DNA of 64,000 bases from Pseudomonas sp. B21-028 (GTDB lineage Bacteria > Pseudomonadota > Gammaproteobacteria > Pseudomonadales > Pseudomonadaceae). Shown here in pieces: positions 60,752-64,000 of this stretch. The notes under the pieces are model-generated. The model worked only from the letters and a program-made list of their open reading frames with translations, did no database searches and had not been told where the DNA came from. The DNA is taken from positions 310,001 to 374,000 of the forward strand of contig NZ_CP087184.1 of assembly GCF_024749045.1 (NCBI RefSeq), written 5' to 3'. Position numbers and translations under genes: made by a program. The first letter of the stretch is position 1; each line of letters begins with the position of its first letter.

Positions 60752-62068
60752 TCAGCGGCCGGAAGTGATGTTCAGTCCTTTGAGCAGGCTCAGGGCCTGG
60801 GCCAGTTGGTAATCGTCATCCTGCGGCATCGGCTTGGCCTTGCCGCCGGAACCGCTCGGCTTGTCGGCGCCGCCGTTGCCATTGCCCAGATGACCTTGCA
60901 GGTCGGCTTCCTTGAAATACTCGCTGTCCTGCTCGTTGGTAATCTTGGCCTTGCGCACCTCGATATCCGGGATAATGCCCTGGGCCTGGATGGAGCGGCC
61001 GTTGGGCGTGAAGTACAGCGCGGTAGTGATCTTCAGGGCGCGATCGTTGTTCAGTGGCAGCACGGTCTGCACCGAGCCCTTGCCGAAACTGGTGGTACCC
61101 ATGACGACGCCGCGTTTCTGGTCCTGCAGGGCGCCGGCGACGATTTCCGAGGCCGAGGCACTGCCACCGTTGATCAACACCACCAGTGGCACGGCTTCGC
61201 TGAGGTCGTTGCCGGTGGCCGAGAAACGCAGCTCGGAGTTGGCGATACGCCCCTTGGTGTAAACGATAAGGCCCTTGGTGATGAAGTGATCGACCACTTC
61301 CACCGCCGATTGCAGCACGCCGCCGGGGTTGTTGCGCAGGTCCAGGACCAGACCGTTGAGTTTCTTGCCATTATCCTTGCGCAGCTTGGCCAGGGCCTTG
61401 GCGACTTCTTCGCCGGTCTTGACCTGGAACTGGGTGATGCGGATGTAGCCGTAGCCCGACTCCAGCAGCTGGCTCTTCACGCTCTTGACCTGGATGACCG
61501 CTCGCGTGAGGGTCACGTCGAACGGCGTACCGCCGTCGCGCACCAGGGTCAGGGTGATCTTCTGGCCGATCTTGCCGCGCATCTTGTCCACGGCTTCGGT
61601 CATGCTCTGGCCGCGGGTCGGCTGGCCGTTGATCTTGACGATGAAGTCGCCGGCCTGGATCCCTGCCTTGGAGGCCGGGGTGTCGTCGATTGGCGAGACC
61701 ACCTTGATAAAGCCGTCCTCACTGCCGACTTCGATACCCAGGCCGCCGAACTCGCCGCTGGTGCTTTCCTGCAATTCGGCAAAATCCTCCGGCCCCAGGT
61801 AGGCCGAGTGTGGGTCGAGGTTGCTGAGCATGCCCTTGATGGCGTTCTCCAGCAGCATCTTGTCATCCACCGGTTCGACGTAGGCGGCCTTGATCCGGTC
61901 CATGACTTCGGCGAAGGTGCGCAGCTCATCCAGCGGCAACGGGGCCTTGGTGGTCGCGGCCGTGGCGGCAGGTGCCGACGGGGCCGGTCCTGCGGCAAAA
62001 GCCAGGGGCGCGCCGATCACAAGGGCGATCGTCAGGGCCAGCGAGGTGAGGCGGGACAAATGCAGCAT
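60752..62068 (-). CDS. ctpA: Carboxy-terminal processing protease (S41 family)
   Basis: A 438-residue periplasmic serine protease. A signal peptide (LTIALVIGAPLAFA) is followed by a tract rich in Ala/Pro/Thr, the PDZ domain near residues 110-190 (GLGIEVGSEDGFIKVVSPID, SKAGIQAGDFIVKING), and the S41 domain with the catalytic serine in INGGSASASE and lysine in TTSFGKGSVQT. In P. aeruginosa the CtpA protease degrades peptidoglycan hydrolases. The start at 62068 gives the signal peptide. envC is just upstream. Confidence 0.92.
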   Translation of the reverse strand: MLHLSRLTSLALTIALVIGAPLAFAAGPAPSAPAATAATTKAPLPLDELRTFAEVMDRIKAAYVEPVDDKMLLENAIKGMLSNLDPHSAYLGPEDFAELQESTSGEFGGLGIEVGSEDGFIKVVSPIDDTPASKAGIQAGDFIVKINGQPTRGQSMTEAVDKMRGKIGQKITLTLVRDGGTPFDVTLTRAVIQVKSVKSQLLESGYGYIRITQFQVKTGEEVAKALAKLRKDNGKKLNGLVLDLRNNPGGVLQSAVEVVDHFITKGLIVYTKGRIANSELRFSATGNDLSEAVPLVVLINGGSASASEIVAGALQDQKRGVVMGTTSFGKGSVQTVLPLNNDRALKITTALYFTPNGRSIQAQGIIPDIEVRKAKITNEQDSEYFKEADLQGHLGNGNGGADKPSGSGGKAKPMPQDDDYQLAQALSLLKGLNITSGR

Positions 62069-62100
62069 GTCGAACGAACTCCTTAGTTGGATGGGCGCGC

Positions 62101-63393
62101 TTATCCTTGCGCACGACACCATTGGGCCGGGTCACTGGGGCGACCCTGCTGACGAATTGCGAAATACAGCGCGGGCGTATCCTGCCCGCCACTGTTGCCG
62201 ACCGTGGAGATGGACTCACCGGCCTTGACCACATCCCCCGCCGCCTTGAGCAGCGTCTGGTTGTGGCCATACAGACTCAGGTAACCGTTGCCGTGGTCGA
62301 GGATCACCAGCAGGCCGGCGCCGCGCAGCCAGTCGGCGAACACCACCCGCCCGCCATGAACGGCATGCACCTGGCTGCCGGCGGAAGCGCTGATCATCAC
62401 GCCGTCCCATTTGGTACGGGTGTCGTCGCCGCGGGTTTCACCAAAGCGCGCAAGCAATCGACCATTGACCGGCCATGGAAGTTTGCCCCGGGCGGAAGCA
62501 AAGGCGCCGCCGAAGGTTTCGCCGTCGCTGGAAACCAATGCGCCAGGGCTGGACTTCGCCGGTTTGCGCGGTGCATCGTCCGAGTCCGCATCGGCCTGGG
62601 CTTCACGCAAACGCTTTTTTTCGGCTTCCTGCTGGGCAATCAGCGCTTTCTGCCGCGCTTCCTCTGCCTCTCGAGCCTGGCGAGCCAGGGTTTCCTCGAT
62701 GGTTTTCAATACTTTCGCCAGTTCGGCCTGGTCTTGCTCACGAGCCTTGAGCTTGCTGTCCCGTGCCTTCACATCGTCATTGAGCCTGGCCAGGGCCAGG
62801 GCTCGTTCCTTGCGCACTTTCTCGAGCTCTTCGCGCTGGGTGTCGAGGCTGCTTTTCTGCACCAGCAACTGGGCTTGCTGCAGTTCGATGTCTTTTTCGA
62901 CATTGGCCAGTTGGTGCAGGGTTTCGTTGAATTTCTTGAGTTGTTCCAGACGTGCCTGGCTCAGGTAGTCGTAATAGGTGAGGGTGCGGGCGAACTTCTC
63001 GGGGTTCTGCTGGTTGAGCAACAGCTTGAGGTACTCCTGGCGGCCGCTCTGATAGGCCGCACGGGCCTGGATGGCGATCAGGTGTTGCTGTTCAGTGCGC
63101 GCGCTCTGGAGTTTTTTTTTCTCTCCATCGAGCCGCTGCAGCTCGGATTCGCTTTTCTTCAGCTCTTTTTGCAGGGCATCGACCTGTTTCTCCAGGTTGC
63201 CCATCTCGGTCTCGGTGCCGCGCAGGTCTTTCTGCACGCCGGCTTTCTCTTCTTGCAGCTTGCCCAGCAGCTTCTTCAGCTCCGCAATGTCCTGGCGCGT
63301 GGCTTCCAACTGCTGTTGGGTTTGCGCGCGCTCGTCAGCGAAGGCCGGTTGGAGCAGGCAGGTCAGAGCGAGGGCTATCAGGACGCGAAGCAT
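62101..63393 (-). CDS. envC: Murein hydrolase activator EnvC-like protein
   Basis: A 430-residue periplasmic protein with a signal peptide (MLRVLIALALTCLLQPAFA), long coiled coil (about residues 22-270, repeated Gln/Glu/Lys-rich heptads) and a C-terminal LytM domain (KLPWPVNGRLLARFGETRGD to the end). The LytM zinc ligands are degenerate (ALYFAIRQQG in place of HxH), as in EnvC, which activates amidases instead of cutting murein itself. The start at 63393 fits the signal peptide. In the ctpA operon; gpmI lies upstream in the same direction. Confidence 0.9.
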   Translation of the reverse strand: MLRVLIALALTCLLQPAFADERAQTQQQLEATRQDIAELKKLLGKLQEEKAGVQKDLRGTETEMGNLEKQVDALQKELKKSESELQRLDGEKKKLQSARTEQQHLIAIQARAAYQSGRQEYLKLLLNQQNPEKFARTLTYYDYLSQARLEQLKKFNETLHQLANVEKDIELQQAQLLVQKSSLDTQREELEKVRKERALALARLNDDVKARDSKLKAREQDQAELAKVLKTIEETLARQAREAEEARQKALIAQQEAEKKRLREAQADADSDDAPRKPAKSSPGALVSSDGETFGGAFASARGKLPWPVNGRLLARFGETRGDDTRTKWDGVMISASAGSQVHAVHGGRVVFADWLRGAGLLVILDHGNGYLSLYGHNQTLLKAAGDVVKAGESISTVGNSGGQDTPALYFAIRQQGRPSDPAQWCRAQG

Positions 63394-63515
63394 AGAGGCG
63401 GGCGATACCAGGGAAAGGGACGGCCTAGTATGCCCGCCCCACGCCGCAAAAAAAACGCCCATTTGGGGCTGTGTGATAACTGGGCTGGAGTTAGGCAGCA
63501 AATCACCGCCAAACC

Positions 63516-63610
63516 TCTGTGGGAGCAAAGCTTGCTCGCGATGACGCCAGTACATTCAACAAAATGTTGGCCGTCCGGTCGCATCGCGAGCAAGCTTTGC
63601 TCCCACAGGG
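63516..63610. repeat. Paired REP palindrome
   Basis: TCTGTGGGAGCAAAGCTTGC and its complement GCAAGCTTTGCTCCCACA flank a short spacer, a variant REP core with CAAAGCTTG, between envC and gpmI. Confidence 0.85.
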
Positions 63611-63632
63611 TGGGTTGGGGTTGACCCTGATG

Positions 63633-64000
63633 TCAGACCAGGATCGAAGTCCCGGTCATTTCCGCCGGCTTGTCCATGCCCAGCAGCATCAGCATGGTCG
63701 GTGCCACGTCGGCCAGCACGCCACCGTCGCGGACCTTGAAGTCGCGTTTGCCAACATAGATGAACGGCACCGGCTCGGTGGTGTGGGCAGTGTGGGCCTG
63801 GCCGGTGGATTCGTCGGACATTTGCTCGACGTTGCCATGGTCGGCCGTGATCAGCGCTTCGCCACCGACCTTTTCCAATGCCTCGACGATCCGGCCAACG
63901 CAGGTGTCCAGGCATTCCACCGCCTTGACCGCCGCATCGAACACGCCACTGTGACCGACCATGTCGCCGTTGGCGTAGTTGACCACGATGACGTCGTAAC
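63633..64000 (-). CDS. gpmI: 2,3-bisphosphoglycerate-independent phosphoglycerate mutase (partial)
   Basis: The C-terminal 121 residues of GpmI, which interconverts 3- and 2-phosphoglycerate; the N-terminus lies beyond the window end. Visible: [14 protein letters not shown] with conserved aspartate and histidine metal ligands, [12 protein letters not shown] with the second metal-binding D-H pair, and [12 protein letters not shown]. The stop is followed by a REP pair. The gpmI-envC-ctpA order matches other pseudomonads. Confidence 0.95.
   Translation of the reverse strand, partial: YDVIVVNYANGDMVGHSGVFDAAVKAVECLDTCVGRIVEALEKVGGEALITADHGNVEQMSDESTGQAHTAHTTEPVPFIYVGKRDFKVRDGGVLADVAPTMLMLLGMDKPAEMTGTSILV

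Overview
The window is chromosomal DNA of a Pseudomonas, most likely of the P. fluorescens lineage. Evidence: high-GC coding style, family-typical genes in the order known from P. aeruginosa and relatives (yrfG/nudE/cysQ; dctB-dctD; rmlBADC; a basic amino acid ABC operon; yggX-mutY-asmA; hisB-hisH-hisA-hisF; ctpA-envC-gpmI), and many paired REP-type palindromes between genes. The species assignment is an inference.

Layout. 0-12 kb is core: fdhD (cut by the window edge), a LysR regulator, a BON-LysM protein (kbp), yrfG, nudE-cysQ, a thioesterase, the dctB-dctD two-component system, a 166-bp palindromic MITE-like element that supplies the stop codon of rfbD, and the dTDP-rhamnose operon rfbBACD. 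12-17 kb is an amine-catabolism block: a 970-residue fusion of a kinase-like and a PLP aminotransferase/phospholyase-like domain, then aguB and aguA (agmatine to putrescine). 17-26.6 kb is mixed: a DsbA-like protein, an OprD porin, a 2-oxoglutarate dioxygenase/GNAT/AzlC/AzlD operon with a convergent LysR gene, an Xre-RES toxin-antitoxin pair and a chemoreceptor.

26.8-40.8 kb is a layered genomic island beside tRNA-Thr(TGT). Its centre is a visibly AT-rich, tightly packed four-gene operon on the minus strand (34323 to 28962): an amino-methyltransferase, a phosphoribosyltransferase-like protein, an ORC/CDC6-like AAA ATPase and an unrecognised Rossmann-like protein. This is the best candidate for a poorly described conflict (defence) system. 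Just upstream lie a tyrosine recombinase with a small partner gene, a gene-poor stretch with long perfect palindromes, a small membrane protein and a phage-integrase relic. A 384-bp near-perfect direct repeat (26966-27349 and 37291-37674) brackets the segment. Each copy carries a DUF3077 gene, and each gene is preceded by a diverged leader with covarying hairpins that looks like a structured RNA. A degraded copy of the tRNA-Thr 3' end plus its terminator sits at 28.7-28.8 kb, so the tRNA gene probably served as an attachment site. An alpha/beta hydrolase and an Abi_2 abortive-infection protein fill the tRNA-proximal end.

41-64 kb returns mainly to core genes: a methyltransferase, the amino acid ABC transporter, small conserved proteins flanking a DUF1016 nuclease, a DHCW cupin, a truncated NYN gene, tRNA-Phe, yggX-mutY-asmA, a PanZ-like GNAT protein, an OFA-family MFS transporter, the hisBHAF segment with a DUF2164 gene inside it, a periplasmic solute-binding protein, a polysaccharide deacetylase-like protein, ctpA, envC and the 3' part of gpmI, which is cut by the window end.
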